Shown: positions 8,958 through 18,811, numbered from the stretch's first letter. The stretch is DNA of 64,000 bases from an uncultured Desulfovibrio sp. (GCA_910587035.1 CAJUMQ010000001.1:230113-294112); one strand, 5' to 3'. Program-made: numbers and translations. Notes: generated from the sequence alone by a model not told the origin.

Positions 8958-10688
8958 TCACTTTGACCGATCCCGCCAGCCGGCAAGCACCTTCTCCCTC
9001 CAGGCGGGAAACTCCTCACCAAATCCGGCAATGGAAATATTGGATTTCTCGCCGGTGCGCCTGTCCTTGCATTCAACATTTCCGGAGGCTGCCCCTCTTG
9101 CTCCCACTATGATCTGCATGGGGAAACCGAGGAGATCCGCGTCATTAAATTTTACACCCGGTCTTTCCTGGCGATCATCCACCATAACCTCGTCGCCGGC
9201 ATTCTGAAGCCTTATGCGCAGATCTTCCACAATGGCACAGACCTTTTCATCTTTTGGGTCCAGATTTATGAGCATGCAGGCATAAGGCGAAATCTGCGGC
9301 GGAAAAACAATACCGCGTCCATCATGATTCTGTTCAATGGCAGCAGCCGCCACACGTGATATGCCAATGCCATAACAACCATTGATCATGCATTTTTCCT
9401 TGCCTTCTTCATCCAGGAAAAATGCATGGAGGGGCTCCGTGTACCTCATGCCCAGCATGAACACATGCCCCACTTCTATGCCCTTTGTCAGCTCAACCGT
9501 AGCTCCGCAACGCGGACAGGCATCGCCCTCTTCTATCTCGCGCAGGTCGCCCCAGGCGGTGATTTTGGCATCCCTGCGCAAATCCACATGGAGGAAGTGG
9601 GCATCGCCCTCATTGGCCCCGGTCACATAATCGGTGCCACCAATGAGCTCATTGTCCGCATATACAGGAATGGACAGCCCCACCGGGCCGGCAAAGCCCA
9701 ACGGCGCCATTGTCAGCGCCTCCACGGCAGCCTGGCTGGCCAGGCTGACTGCTTCGGCCTTGAGCATTTTTTTGACCTTGATGTCATTTACCACGCGGTC
9801 GCCGCGCACCAGTATGGCCACGGTCTCCCCATCCACATTAAAAAGCATGGTTTTGACCAGCTTTTGAGGGGCGACGCCAAGAAATGCGCAAACTTCATCC
9901 ACAGTATGCGCTCCAGGCGTGGCCCGCTTTTCAATATCGGGGCAGGCGTCCGTACAGGGTTGACCCTTCCATTCAATTTCCGCGCGTTCAACATTGGCGG
10001 CATAGCCGCATTGATTACACACGGCGATGGTATCCTCGCCAGTATCCGCAAGCACCATGAACTCATGCGAAAAATTGCCGCCTATGCTGCCGGTATCGGC
10101 TTCCACAGCCCTGAACCGCAAACCCAGCCGGCTGAAAATGCGCATGTAGGCATCATACATGAGCTTGTAGCTTTCTTCAGCGGCCGGAATGCTGACGTCG
10201 TAGGAATAGGCATCCTTCATCACAAATTCCCTGCCACGCATCAGGCCAAAACGCGGTCTGATCTCATCGCGGAACTTGGTCTGTATCTGGTACAGACGCA
10301 CCGGCAGCTGCCTGTAGGAGCGCACCTCGCCGCGCACAAGGTCGGTTATAACCTCCTCATGGGTTGGGCCAAGGCAGTAGTCGCGTCCGTTTCTGTCATG
10401 AAAGCGCAAAAGCTCCTTGCCATATTTTTCCCACCGTCCGGATTCCTGCCATAAATCCGCCGGTTGCACCATTGGCATCAAAAGCTCCTGAAAGCCTGCC
10501 GCATTCATCTCCTCACGCACCACTGCCGTGATCCGTTCCAGCAGCTTCAGGCCAAGGGGCAAATAAATATATACGCCAGAGGTCAGCTTGCGCACCATTC
10601 CGGCCCTGAGCAGCAGTTTATGGCTCACGACCTCCGCCTCTGCGGGGACCTCTTTTAATGTGGGAATATAGCAAGATGAGAAACGCAT
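8958..10688 (-). CDS. proS: Prolyl-tRNA synthetase, bacterial type
   Basis: 576 residues, close to the E. coli enzyme. This class II synthetase charges tRNA-Pro. The start [18 protein letters not shown] matches the usual family N-terminus, so the ATG at 10688 is preferred to a frame reaching 10760. Class II motifs are present ([51 protein letters not shown]), and the editing (INS) domain lies between motifs 2 and 3, as in bacterial-type ProS. It lies 126 bases after ispG. Confidence 0.97.
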   Translation of the reverse strand: MRFSSCYIPTLKEVPAEAEVVSHKLLLRAGMVRKLTSGVYIYLPLGLKLLERITAVVREEMNAAGFQELLMPMVQPADLWQESGRWEKYGKELLRFHDRNGRDYCLGPTHEEVITDLVRGEVRSYRQLPVRLYQIQTKFRDEIRPRFGLMRGREFVMKDAYSYDVSIPAAEESYKLMYDAYMRIFSRLGLRFRAVEADTGSIGGNFSHEFMVLADTGEDTIAVCNQCGYAANVERAEIEWKGQPCTDACPDIEKRATPGAHTVDEVCAFLGVAPQKLVKTMLFNVDGETVAILVRGDRVVNDIKVKKMLKAEAVSLASQAAVEALTMAPLGFAGPVGLSIPVYADNELIGGTDYVTGANEGDAHFLHVDLRRDAKITAWGDLREIEEGDACPRCGATVELTKGIEVGHVFMLGMRYTEPLHAFFLDEEGKEKCMINGCYGIGISRVAAAAIEQNHDGRGIVFPPQISPYACMLINLDPKDEKVCAIVEDLRIRLQNAGDEVMVDDRQERPGVKFNDADLLGFPMQIIVGARGAASGNVECKDRRTGEKSNISIAGFGEEFPAWREKVLAGWRDRSK

Positions 10689-10814
10689 ATTTTGTCCTGT
10701 CATGTTGTATGGTAAACAACCGCAATCCACCGCGCTCTTTTCTTCCGCCCGGTTTGCCACCGGAGGGCCAGAGCGTGGCAGCCAGAGTCTTTCGGCCTGG
10801 AGCGGAACACAAAA

Positions 10815-11894
10815 TCACGGACTCTCCCCCTGGGACAGAGTCTGCTCAAGCTCTTCCATAAAGGCTGCGAGGAGAGCCTCCTGGCCGCGGACGCTGCGCA
10901 CAACCTGCCCATGCCGGAAAATTATGCCCTTGTCCCTGCCGCCAGCTATGCCCAGATCAGCCTCCCTGGCCTCACCGGGCCCATTGACGACACAGCCCAT
11001 GACCGCAATTTTTATATCAGCGGTGGAATTTGCGACGGCATTTTCCACAGCCTGGGCCAGAGCGAACAGATCGATCTCAGTGCGACCGCATGTAGGGCAG
11101 GAGATGATTTCCGGACCGCGTCTGCGCAGGCCCAGAGCCCGCAAAATCTCCCAGGCGACCTCCACTTCCCGCACAGGGTCGGCAGTCAGGGAAACCCGAA
11201 TTGTATCCCCTATGCCTTCATGAAGCAAGATTCCCAGCCCCACGGAGGATTTGACAGTACCGCGCATCAGGCCACCGGCCTCCGTGATGCCAAGATGCAG
11301 CGGATAGTCGCACAATTGCCTCAGACGGCGGCAGGCGGCAATTGTGTCCAGCACCGAGGAGGACTTGATGGAGATTTTCATGTTGCCAAAACCGCGGTCC
11401 TCAAACCTGCGTACATGACCAATGGCGCTTTGGGCCAGAGCCTCCGGGCAGGGTCGCCCATATTGGGCAAGCAGATGCTTTTCGAGGGAGCCGGAATTGA
11501 CGCCAATGCGCACTGTGGCGCCATTGGCTTTTGCGGCATCCACCACCATATCCACTCTGGCTGCCGAGCCAATATTGCCAGGATTGATCCTTATGCCGGC
11601 AACGCCGGCATCCAGGGATGCCATGGCCAGCCTGTGGTCGAAATGGATATCGGCAATAATCGGCAGGGGCGATTTGTCCACAATGGCTGCCAGAGTACTG
11701 GCCGCATGCTCATCAGGCACTGCCACGCGCACTGCCTCGCAGCCGGCAGACGCAAGCCTGGAGATCTGGGTAAGGGTGGCTTCAACATCCCTGGTGTCGG
11801 TGTTCGTCATGCTTTGCACCATTATGGGAGCGCCGCCGCCAATTTTGAGATTGCCAAGAGTTATCTGGCGACTTAATCTTGATGTGGTATTCAT
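10815..11894 (-). CDS. ispG: 4-hydroxy-3-methylbut-2-en-1-yl diphosphate synthase (IspG/GcpE)
   Basis: 359 residues. An iron-sulfur enzyme of the MEP pathway that converts MEcPP to HMBPP. Evidence: N-terminal PIMVQSMTNTDTRDVEAT, RINPGNIG, GITEAGG, and the cluster cysteines in ISCPTCGR and MGCVVNGPGEA. Length matches the two-domain bacterial form. It is the first gene of the long minus-strand run that ends with ispA and dxs, so three isoprenoid genes are grouped. It is divergent from the FlgO-like operon across 211 bases. Confidence 0.97.
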   Translation of the reverse strand: MNTTSRLSRQITLGNLKIGGGAPIMVQSMTNTDTRDVEATLTQISRLASAGCEAVRVAVPDEHAASTLAAIVDKSPLPIIADIHFDHRLAMASLDAGVAGIRINPGNIGSAARVDMVVDAAKANGATVRIGVNSGSLEKHLLAQYGRPCPEALAQSAIGHVRRFEDRGFGNMKISIKSSSVLDTIAACRRLRQLCDYPLHLGITEAGGLMRGTVKSSVGLGILLHEGIGDTIRVSLTADPVREVEVAWEILRALGLRRRGPEIISCPTCGRTEIDLFALAQAVENAVANSTADIKIAVMGCVVNGPGEAREADLGIAGGRDKGIIFRHGQVVRSVRGQEALLAAFMEELEQTLSQGESP

Positions 11895-12014
11895 GGCCAG
11901 TTGCAGGTCAAACGGGTAGATGCGCGGTTAAATATGAAAAACAATGCTCCTCATACCTTACGCTTTTTGCACCCCACGGCAAGTGATGCCATGGAACAAA
12001 TCTTGCATAAAATC

Positions 12015-12030
12015 TGGCAAAAGCCGCGCA
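12015..12030 (+). promoter_or_regulatory. Possible sigma-54-type promoter for the FlgO-like operon
   Basis: TGGCAA-N5-GCGCA resembles the -24/-12 consensus TGGCAC-N5-TTGCA, keeping the GG and GC dinucleotides at the right spacing about 75 bases before the first gene. The -12 half is imperfect and no activator site is recognised. It is offered only because flagellum-associated genes often use sigma-54. Confidence 0.25.
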
Positions 12031-12105
12031 TATGGCTCCTGCCGGCGCCAGAATTAAAAAAGTATGCAAATTCAATAAATTATTACATTCAAGATTGAGG
12101 CAGCC

Positions 12106-12774
12106 ATGCAAAATCACTTTCGCGTTCTGCTGATGTGCGCATTTCTGGCGGCAATTATTGCCGGGTGCGCGCCCAAACAGGCACCACTGCCCCCACAGCA
12201 GCCAGCAGGCTATGTGGATGCCGTGGAGTTAAAATTAAAATGCCGCGAGCTTGCTGATCAAATGCTGGCCACGGTGCCCAATGACGCATTGAAAGGTTTT
12301 GTGGCCATGCCCACATCTTTTGTGGATGAAAGCGACACTTCCCGCTCATCTCCATTGGGCCGTCTGATGGCTGAATCCATGTATTATGAATTCAACCAGA
12401 GAGGCTTTCCCACACGGGAATATCGCCTGACCGGTAAAATCAACGTGGTTGGCGGCCGCAATGACCTTGCCCTTGCCGCAAATCAGGTTGTGCCAACATC
12501 AGGCCAGAAATGGGCCGCCCTTGTGGTTGGCACCTATTATGTGGACAAGGATGCGACATTTGTCAACGTGCGTCTTGTGCGGGCCTCCGACGGTCTTGTG
12601 CTGCGCACAGGCCAGCTGGTGCTCGTAAATACGCCGCTAGTGCTGCGTATGGCCAGGGGCGGCTCGGCTGTCGCTTCAACAACAACCAGCCAGCCCAGAT
12701 CATCCAGCCTGTATCCGGATCTTTGCACTACGCCCGGCGCGAATGGCACAATCCGGATTGTCCAGGGCAAATAA
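12106..12774 (+). CDS. FlgO-like outer-membrane lipoprotein
   Basis: 222 residues. The signal peptide ends in a lipobox (AAIIAGC, Cys about residue 21), so the product is a lipoprotein. Residues about 50-175 resemble the FlgO domain: FVDESDTSRSSPLGRLMAES, then GTYYVDKDATFVNVRLVR followed by DGLVLRTGQLVL. FlgO-family proteins in Vibrio and Campylobacter associate with the outer membrane and flagellar rings. It opens a three-gene plus-strand set with a small TPR-like protein and a second FlgO-like protein. No flagellar structural gene is in the window, though cheZ lies at 27043, so a flagellar role is inferred. Confidence 0.72.
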   Translation: MQNHFRVLLMCAFLAAIIAGCAPKQAPLPPQQPAGYVDAVELKLKCRELADQMLATVPNDALKGFVAMPTSFVDESDTSRSSPLGRLMAESMYYEFNQRGFPTREYRLTGKINVVGGRNDLALAANQVVPTSGQKWAALVVGTYYVDKDATFVNVRLVRASDGLVLRTGQLVLVNTPLVLRMARGGSAVASTTTSQPRSSSLYPDLCTTPGANGTIRIVQGK

Positions 12775-12789
12775 CCAGAGGATGCCATC

Positions 12790-13086
12790 ATGCGCAATCT
12801 AATAACCCTTTGCTGTTCACTGTTTCTAATTTTTGCCAGCATCCCCGCCTGCAATGCCGAAATAATTGGCGGAACCCCCATACAGGGTGAGCCGAGTGTC
12901 ACCAGAGGGCCGGACATCAGTGCGCAATATCTGCACCAGGCCAGGCTTTACAGGGAGGATGGGCGCTATGAGCTTTCCCGTCAATCTTATGTACAGGCGC
13001 TCTCAACCTGCCGCAACAATGCCAATCTGGAAATCATAAGGCGTGAGCTTGCAGGCGTGGAGCTTCTGATACGCACCATGCGCTGA
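12790..13086 (+). CDS. Small exported protein with one TPR-like helical pair
   Basis: 98 residues. An N-terminal signal peptide (MRNLITLCCSLFLIFASIP, then ACNA) precedes a short linker and one tetratricopeptide-like helix pair near residues 42-75 (YLHQARLYREDGRYELSRQS). It lies 15 bases after the FlgO-like lipoprotein gene and 8 bases before the second FlgO-like gene, so it probably acts with them in the envelope. No closer function can be assigned. Confidence 0.7.
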   Translation: MRNLITLCCSLFLIFASIPACNAEIIGGTPIQGEPSVTRGPDISAQYLHQARLYREDGRYELSRQSYVQALSTCRNNANLEIIRRELAGVELLIRTMR

Positions 13087-13094
13087 GGTACGCC

Positions 13095-13694
13095 ATGAGC
13101 AGAATATTTGTGATTATCCTTGTGCTCGCCGCACTGCTGTTTCCCCTTACCGCCGCTGCGGATGGCAATGTGCCCGATGCCGCGGAGAGCATTGGCAAAC
13201 AGCTTGACAGCCAGCTTATGAAACGATTTGCCAGCGGTGGCGACATGTCCAGCCAGTCCTTTGCCAGGGGGCGGACCCTGATAATGGGCACTACACCAGC
13301 AAATATAAACAATCTGGAGCAGGCATCCCCCCTTTCGCGCCAGATGACGGAAGAAATTTCCCGCTGGCTGATGAATCGCGGCTATCGTTATGAGGAGCTG
13401 CGCAAGGGTCAATATATCCGTTTTGATCCAAAAGTTGGCGAGTTCATTCTTACGCGCAAGGTGCCGCAGCTGGCCAGGCAGTCCGGCTATGGCAACGCCA
13501 TACTTGCAGGCACATATGTTTTGAGCAGCGAGGATGTGCGCTTTTCCATAAGCCTGATCTGCGCCACCAGCAACGAAGTGCTTGCCAAGGCCACGGCGAC
13601 CGTGCCCATCACGCCAGATCTGCGCCCCATGCTTGTGGAAAATTATGGTCCTGGCAGTGGTCTTAAGCCATCCGTATACACAAGACTGCAATAG
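13095..13694 (+). CDS. Second FlgO-like exported protein
   Basis: 199 residues with a signal peptide (IFVIILVLAALLFPLTAAAD) and no lipobox. The body resembles the FlgO domain of the gene two places upstream: LSRQMTEEISRWLMNRGYR parallels the LGRLMAESMYYEFNQRGF segment there, and NAILAGTYVLSSEDVRFSIS parallels its VGTYYVD segment. The pair is probably an old duplication, one copy lipidated and one soluble or differently anchored. It ends the operon; a long hairpin follows. Confidence 0.7.
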   Translation: MSRIFVIILVLAALLFPLTAAADGNVPDAAESIGKQLDSQLMKRFASGGDMSSQSFARGRTLIMGTTPANINNLEQASPLSRQMTEEISRWLMNRGYRYEELRKGQYIRFDPKVGEFILTRKVPQLARQSGYGNAILAGTYVLSSEDVRFSISLICATSNEVLAKATATVPITPDLRPMLVENYGPGSGLKPSVYTRLQ

Positions 13695-13713
13695 GCCTTG
13701 ATATATCATAATT

Positions 13714-13747
13714 GGGAGCCCCTGTCCTGACCAGGACAGGGGCTCCC
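13714..13747. terminator. Long perfect hairpin between convergent genes
   Basis: GGGAGCCCCTGTCCTG (13714-13729) and its exact reverse complement at 13732-13747 form a stem of about 14 usable pairs. It lies between the plus-strand FlgO operon (ends 13694) and the minus-strand spermidine synthase homologue (ends 13788). There is no clear T tract on either side, so it may block read-through or protect 3' ends rather than act as a canonical terminator. Confidence 0.6.
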
Positions 13748-13787
13748 TCATTGTGGAACCCGCGGCGTAAATCCAGCGGCAAAATTG

Positions 13788-15311
13788 CTACTTGCGGGTC
13801 AGCATCAACCCATATCTTTCAACCGGCGCAAAATCATCCACCAGTGGCGGCACATCAGCGGGGATATTTTTGTCATAAACATTTTTTTCCATGGCCGCGA
13901 TTTCCGCTTCAGCAGGGGACATGACGGATGTGGCATTGTGCGCATGGCTGCCAGCAAGACTTTTTTCATCGGCAAGGGCAAGAATCATCAAGTTCTGAAC
14001 CTTGTCCGGCTCACTGGGGAGGCCAACGCAATAGACGCGCACAACAGGGAACTCCCGCGCCAGATTCTGCCATATGGAGCGGAATATGCGCCCATCCTCT
14101 CCTTCCACAGCCGAGATCAGGTTCATCAGCACGGCTCCGCCCGGTGCGACAGCGCGTCTGAGCTGTCTTGCAGCCTCCGCGGTGCCCATCTGGAAGGGGA
14201 TGGAATAGTGGGAATTGAACACATCCACAAAGACCAGATCATATTGCCCCGTCTGGCGATTTAAAAATGAACGCGCATCCTCATGCAGAATTTTCAGGCG
14301 CGGGTCATCGCGCAGGCTAAAATGCCGGCGCGCGGTTTCCGTCATGGCCGGATCCAGCTCCACCACCTGAACATTGGCCATATCCAGCCCGCTTTTGCCG
14401 GAAAGCAGCCATTTGGGCACAGAATAGCCGCCACCGCCCAGAATGAGGATATTCCTGGCATCGGGAACATAGTTTGGACCAAGCGCATAGTAGCGGGTAT
14501 AATCGAAATACAGCTCATCTGGAGCATTCAGCAGCATGCCGGACTGTGTATAGCCAGGATCGGTGGCCATCAGTCGCACTGGAGCCCCGCCCCTGCCATA
14601 ATCCTTGCCCTCCATGATGCGGATGCTGTTATATGGACTCTCAACAAGTTTTACTCCGCCATTTTGCGCCTGCCAGTCTGCCCAGGCCAGATCCTGCCAG
14701 GCCAGGAATATGAAAATGGCGGCCAAAATTATGCGCAGCCAGGGGCGGCGCGGCGAATTGAGCAGGGAGAGGGCGAGCATGGCCAGGGCAAGCCCCCAGA
14801 GGATGGCTGTGCTGGAAAACCAGGAGATAAGCACAAAGCCGCCCAGAAAGGTGCCGAGAATGCTGCCGGCTGTGGAAAGGGCATACAAACGGCCAACAGT
14901 AGCGCCAGCAGTATCTATGCTGGCTATGCGCAATCTTATGACATAGGGGGTGATCATGCCAAAAAAAAAGGCTGGCAGAGCAAAAATGGCAATGGCTGCC
15001 AGAACGGCCCCGGCATACAGGTTGCCGACATGGCTGGTTATGCCGGTGCCAATGGCTGTGTGAAAAAAGGCGGTGAGAGCGCAGCCCGCGGCCGCGCCAG
15101 CCAGTGCCTGCCCCAACCCGGAGCGGGAAAGTTTCTTGTCCGCAAATCTGCCTCCGGCCCATGCACCCAGTGCCAGACATGCCAGCACCACACCAATAAG
15201 GCTTGTCCAGACAATGGCGGAGGTGCCCACATGTGGAGCAAGCACGCGCCCCCCCACCATCTCCAGCACCATAACCAGGGCTCCGCACAGAAAAACAGTC
15301 ACTTCAAGCAT
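13788..15311 (-). CDS. Membrane-fused spermidine synthase homologue
   Basis: 507 residues. About eight hydrophobic segments fill residues 1-210 (MLEVTVFLCGALVMVLEMVG at the start), followed by a cytosolic spermidine-synthase-like Rossmann domain (ARNILILGGGGYSVPKW, then VQVVELDPAMTETARRHF and YDLVFVDVFNSHYSIP). This architecture matches fused transporter-like/spermidine synthase proteins. Whether it makes polyamines or modifies another substrate cannot be told from sequence. It is the last gene of the minus-strand run from 19188 and lies 77 bases after tadA. Confidence 0.85.
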   Translation of the reverse strand: MLEVTVFLCGALVMVLEMVGGRVLAPHVGTSAIVWTSLIGVVLACLALGAWAGGRFADKKLSRSGLGQALAGAAAGCALTAFFHTAIGTGITSHVGNLYAGAVLAAIAIFALPAFFFGMITPYVIRLRIASIDTAGATVGRLYALSTAGSILGTFLGGFVLISWFSSTAILWGLALAMLALSLLNSPRRPWLRIILAAIFIFLAWQDLAWADWQAQNGGVKLVESPYNSIRIMEGKDYGRGGAPVRLMATDPGYTQSGMLLNAPDELYFDYTRYYALGPNYVPDARNILILGGGGYSVPKWLLSGKSGLDMANVQVVELDPAMTETARRHFSLRDDPRLKILHEDARSFLNRQTGQYDLVFVDVFNSHYSIPFQMGTAEAARQLRRAVAPGGAVLMNLISAVEGEDGRIFRSIWQNLAREFPVVRVYCVGLPSEPDKVQNLMILALADEKSLAGSHAHNATSVMSPAEAEIAAMEKNVYDKNIPADVPPLVDDFAPVERYGLMLTRK

Positions 15312-15388
15312 TGGGCCATCCGCTGATATAGGTTATATGCCGCCAGCCGACTGCAAAGAGCCCCAAGGCCCAGCACTGCCCGGCTGTC

Positions 15389-15889
15389 TCATGCGGGAGG
15401 AATTCGCTTTGTTCTGAAAAAATCGGAAAGCAGGCTTGAACATTCGCTGGACAGTATGCCGCCCAAATGCCACAGGTTCCTGCGTGCGCCGGGCAGATCG
15501 TAATAATCAACGCGGGAGACAATGGCCCCGCACAATCTGTCGACAGCGCCAAACACAAGTCCGGCAAGCCTGGCATGGCTGATGGCGCCAGCGCACATAA
15601 GGCAGGGCTCCAGGGTCACCACCAGCACGCACCCTGACAGTCTTTGGCTGCCGGCCCTTTTGCACGCCTGGCTTATGGCAAGGATTTCGGCATGGGCAGT
15701 GGGATCGGCGTCTTTTTCCATGCGGTTGGCAGCCGTGGCGATGATATCACCAGCCGCATTGACAATCACCGCGCCCACAGGCACATCGCCTTCATCTCCG
15801 GCATTTACTGCCGCGGCCAGGGCCGACCGCATATACTCCGCCCATGGTCTTCCATTTACAAGGGGCCCCCTGGGCCCCTCGGGGCGCAT
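15389..15889 (-). CDS. tadA: tRNA-specific adenosine deaminase
   Basis: 166 residues from the chosen start. TadA converts A34 to inosine in tRNA-Arg(ACG). The deaminase signatures are HAEILAIS (zinc ligand His and catalytic Glu) and PCLMCAGAI (two zinc-ligand cysteines). The open frame extends to 16042, but that part overlaps the LOG gene and looks unrelated, so the ATG at 15889 (MRPEGPRGPL) is preferred. A start still further in, at MRSALAAAV, would also fit the family. Confidence 0.9.
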   Translation of the reverse strand: MRPEGPRGPLVNGRPWAEYMRSALAAAVNAGDEGDVPVGAVIVNAAGDIIATAANRMEKDADPTAHAEILAISQACKRAGSQRLSGCVLVVTLEPCLMCAGAISHARLAGLVFGAVDRLCGAIVSRVDYYDLPGARRNLWHLGGILSSECSSLLSDFFRTKRIPPA

Positions 15890-15918
15890 TTCGCCAAATC
15901 TGGCGCCAGCGCCCCGGA

Positions 15919-16578
15919 TCACAGAATTATAATCTTGCGCAGATAATCCACAACTTCCTCCGGCGTATCTCGCACAACCACCAGTTTGGAGATCTCCTCC
16001 TCCCTGATAAAGCCGCCGGCGGCCATGCTGTTGCGCAGCCACTCCAAAAAACCGTTCCAGAAGGATGAATCATACAAAACTATGGGAAATGGCCGTGTGC
16101 GGCCTGTCTGGGCCAGAACAAAAGCCTCGGAGAGCTCATCCACCGTGCCCATGCCGCCGGGCATGACTACATATGCCCGGGCATATTTTACAAACATGAA
16201 CTTGCGGACAAAGAAATACCGGAAATTAAGGCGTGTTTTAACATATTTGTTGCATCCCTGTTCATAGGGAAGCTTGATATGCAGCCCCACAGAGACGCCA
16301 TTGGCCTCTGTGGCTCCCTTGTTGGCGGCCTCCATAACCCCGGGGCCGCCACCGGTGATGATGCCGTAGCCGGCATGCACCAGCATGGCCGCAAGTTTTT
16401 CGGCTGCCTGGTATTCGGCGCTGCCCACCGGACTACGGGCGGAGCCGAATATGGATACACAGTTTGCATGCAGGGAGTTTAGCTCATCGAGGGCGGTCAC
16501 GATCTCCGCCATGATGCGCATTGTGCGCCAGGATTCCGTGCCAGTGGCTGCAAGATCGTCAATAATGTTTTGCGGCAT
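15919..16578 (-). CDS. LOG-family nucleotide phosphoribohydrolase (TIGR00730-type)
   Basis: 219 residues. The Rossmann-like fold carries the LOG signature PGGMGTVDELSEAF near residues 143-156 and a nucleotide-binding GGGPGVMEAANKGA near residues 75-90. Characterised family members cleave cytokinin-type or other nucleoside 5'-monophosphates to base and ribose 5-phosphate. They are often misannotated as lysine decarboxylases. The natural substrate here is unknown. It lies between the zinc ribbon gene and tadA on the same strand. Confidence 0.9.
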   Translation of the reverse strand: MPQNIIDDLAATGTESWRTMRIMAEIVTALDELNSLHANCVSIFGSARSPVGSAEYQAAEKLAAMLVHAGYGIITGGGPGVMEAANKGATEANGVSVGLHIKLPYEQGCNKYVKTRLNFRYFFVRKFMFVKYARAYVVMPGGMGTVDELSEAFVLAQTGRTRPFPIVLYDSSFWNGFLEWLRNSMAAGGFIREEEISKLVVVRDTPEEVVDYLRKIIIL

Positions 16579-16624
16579 GTGTTTTTCCTTGTCCTGCCGG
16601 CCACGGGGGCCGGCTTCCGCCAGG

Positions 16625-16870
16625 TTACAGAAAATCCGGGTCGGCGGCGGCCTTGCCTCCGCCCAGCATGATTCTCACATAATGCAAACCGTGCTCATCA
16701 ACGGGGATTATGGGGAAAGTCATTTTGCATGAATCACAGGAAAGCATGCGCGGCTCGGTTGGCGATGCAATGGCCACATGCCTGCCACAGCGGGGGCACT
16801 TATAGAAAAAAAGGATTTCCATGCCATCTGGCGGCACGGGGCTTAAAGGCCGCGATTTGCCGTCAGCCAT
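16625..16870 (-). CDS. Small zinc-ribbon protein
   Basis: 81 residues. Two CxxC knuckles (YKCPRCGRHV and LSCDSCKMTF) about 25 residues apart form a probable zinc ribbon. The ATG at 16870 is preferred because GGAG lies before it; it overlaps the gpmI stop by 8 bases, indicating coupled translation. There is no signal peptide. Function is unknown; similar tiny ribbons occur as nucleic-acid or protein-binding modules. Confidence 0.78.
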   Translation of the reverse strand: MADGKSRPLSPVPPDGMEILFFYKCPRCGRHVAIASPTEPRMLSCDSCKMTFPIIPVDEHGLHYVRIMLGGGKAAADPDFL

Positions 16871-18425
16871 TCGTTTTCTCCGCAAGGTTTTTGCCTGTCA
16901 TCTCGGAGCTGGGCTTGATGCCCCAAAGGCCAAGAAGGGTTGGCGCGACATCAGAAAGCCTGCCATTGGCCAGAGTCACTGTCTCGCTGCCCGGCTCAAT
17001 GAGAATACAGGGCACCGGATTGGTGGTATGGGCTGTTTGCGGGCGCCCCTCCGGCGTAAGCATGACCTCGCAGTTGCCATGATCTGCAATTATGAGCATG
17101 CGCCCCTCCCTGGCTTCCACAGCCTCACGCATGCGCCCAACGCACTCATCCACCACCTCGCATGCCTCTATGGCCGCCTTGAGGTTGCCTGTATGGCCCA
17201 CCATGTCGCCATTTGCGAGGTTGCAGACCACAAGGTCATATTTGCCGCTATTCCATGCCTCCAGGAATTTTTCCGTAACCTCCCTGGCGCTCATGGCCGG
17301 CTTGAGATCATAGGTGGGCACATCGCGGGGGCTGGGCACAAGTATGCGATCCTCGCCATCAAAGGACTCCTCAACTCCGCCATTGAAAAAATAGGTGACA
17401 TGCGCATATTTTTCTGTTTCAGCAAGCCTTAGCTGTTTCATACCAGCCCTGGAGACCACTTCGCCAAGACCTCCGGCGACAGCCTCCTTGGGAAATGCGA
17501 CCGGAATGTCAAAAGTGGCCTCATATGGTGTCATGGAGGCAATACCGCACAGGTTCGGCACATTGCCCCTGTCAAAACCCGTAAAGTCTTTCTGGATAAA
17601 GGCGGAGACTATTTCGCGCATTCTGTCAGCGCGGAAATTGAAAAAGAAGAGCCCATCGCCATCGGCCATACCGGGCTTCTCATCCCTGTTGTGGCCATCT
17701 TCAAGAACAACAGGCTTGATGAACTCGTCTGTTATGCCACTTCCATAGGACTCCTTGAGCGCCGCGGCAGCATTGGCCGCCGCCAGCCCGGCATCGCTTT
17801 GGCCATGCGCAAAGAGATCCCAGGCCGCCTTCACCCTTTCCCAGCGCTTGTCACGATCCATGGCATAGAATCTGCCTATGAGGCTGGCGATTTTCACATC
17901 CGGCAAATCACGCACAGCCCTTTCAAGATCTGCCACAAAGCCTGCCCCAGATTGGGGATCGGTGTCCCTGCCATCCATAATGCAGTCAATACGGACAGGT
18001 ATGCCCTTGTCCGCGCATATTTTGCACAAATTGATCAGATGGGTGATGTGGCTGTGCACGCCCCCATCGGAAACGAGGCCAATGAGATGCATGCGGCCGC
18101 CGCTATTTTTGACTTTGGAAATCAGGTCGTTGAAAACCGGATTGGCAGCGAAGCTGCCATCCTCTATGGCAACATCGATGCGCGTCATGTCCTGATAGAC
18201 AATGCGCCCGGCGCCAATATTGAGATGGCCCACCTCCGAATTGCCCATGTAACCGGCCGGCAGGCCAACATCCCGACCGGAAGCGCTGAGCTGCGAATGT
18301 GGCATTTGCGCAAAAAGTTTATCCAGATTTGGAGTTTTGGCCAGATATGGGGCGGAATTTTTATTGTCTTCAGCCGGATCGGGCATGCCCCAGCCGTCCA
18401 GAATAAGAAGCAGTGCAGGCGTCAA
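16863..18425 (-). CDS. gpmI: 2,3-bisphosphoglycerate-independent phosphoglycerate mutase
   Basis: 520 residues, normal length. The enzyme interconverts 3- and 2-phosphoglycerate using two Mn ions and a phosphoserine intermediate. The N-terminal LLILDGWGMPDPAEDN carries the first metal Asp, the phosphoserine lies in YMGNSEVGHLNIGAGR (about residue 60), and IADHGNCE near the C-terminus supplies metal ligands. It overlaps rsfS by 4 bases and the zinc ribbon gene by 8. Confidence 0.97.
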   Translation of the reverse strand: MTPALLLILDGWGMPDPAEDNKNSAPYLAKTPNLDKLFAQMPHSQLSASGRDVGLPAGYMGNSEVGHLNIGAGRIVYQDMTRIDVAIEDGSFAANPVFNDLISKVKNSGGRMHLIGLVSDGGVHSHITHLINLCKICADKGIPVRIDCIMDGRDTDPQSGAGFVADLERAVRDLPDVKIASLIGRFYAMDRDKRWERVKAAWDLFAHGQSDAGLAAANAAAALKESYGSGITDEFIKPVVLEDGHNRDEKPGMADGDGLFFFNFRADRMREIVSAFIQKDFTGFDRGNVPNLCGIASMTPYEATFDIPVAFPKEAVAGGLGEVVSRAGMKQLRLAETEKYAHVTYFFNGGVEESFDGEDRILVPSPRDVPTYDLKPAMSAREVTEKFLEAWNSGKYDLVVCNLANGDMVGHTGNLKAAIEACEVVDECVGRMREAVEAREGRMLIIADHGNCEVMLTPEGRPQTAHTTNPVPCILIEPGSETVTLANGRLSDVAPTLLGLWGIKPSSEMTGKNLAEKTNG

Positions 18426-18811
18426 GATCTTTTCTCCTTTGGCTGCGCGGCATGGGCCCAGAGCTCCTCCAGGCGGTACATGGCGCGGACATCTTCCAGA
18501 AATATATTCACAACAAGCTCATTGCAATCCACAAGAATCCACTGGGCGGTGTCATAGCCCTCCATGCCGGCATATTCATAACCGTTTGCATGACACAGGC
18601 GTCCCAGTCCATCCGCAAGCCCCTGGGCATGGCGCCTGGATGTGGCTCCAGCCACAACCATGACATCCGTAAAACTGTTTTGGGGCATGGCCACAATCTC
18701 CGGCGACAGGGCATTCTGGCCGGAAAGGAAGTCCATGACAGCCTCCACCTTGTCCGCCAGTGGCGGCTGTGGGGGGCGCATCGATCGCATATTCATTTTT
18801 TTTGCATCCAT
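18422..18811 (-). CDS. rsfS: Ribosomal silencing factor RsfS
   Basis: 129 residues. RsfS/Iojap binds ribosomal protein L14 and blocks subunit joining in slow growth. The family pattern runs from TDVMVVAGATSRRHAQGLADGL through WILVDCNELVVNIFLEDVRAMYRLEELW (shown as cut pieces). Translation is coupled to gpmI by ATGA. The frequently seen nadD or proA neighbour is absent within the window. Confidence 0.93.
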   Translation of the reverse strand: MDAKKMNMRSMRPPQPPLADKVEAVMDFLSGQNALSPEIVAMPQNSFTDVMVVAGATSRRHAQGLADGLGRLCHANGYEYAGMEGYDTAQWILVDCNELVVNIFLEDVRAMYRLEELWAHAAQPKEKRS

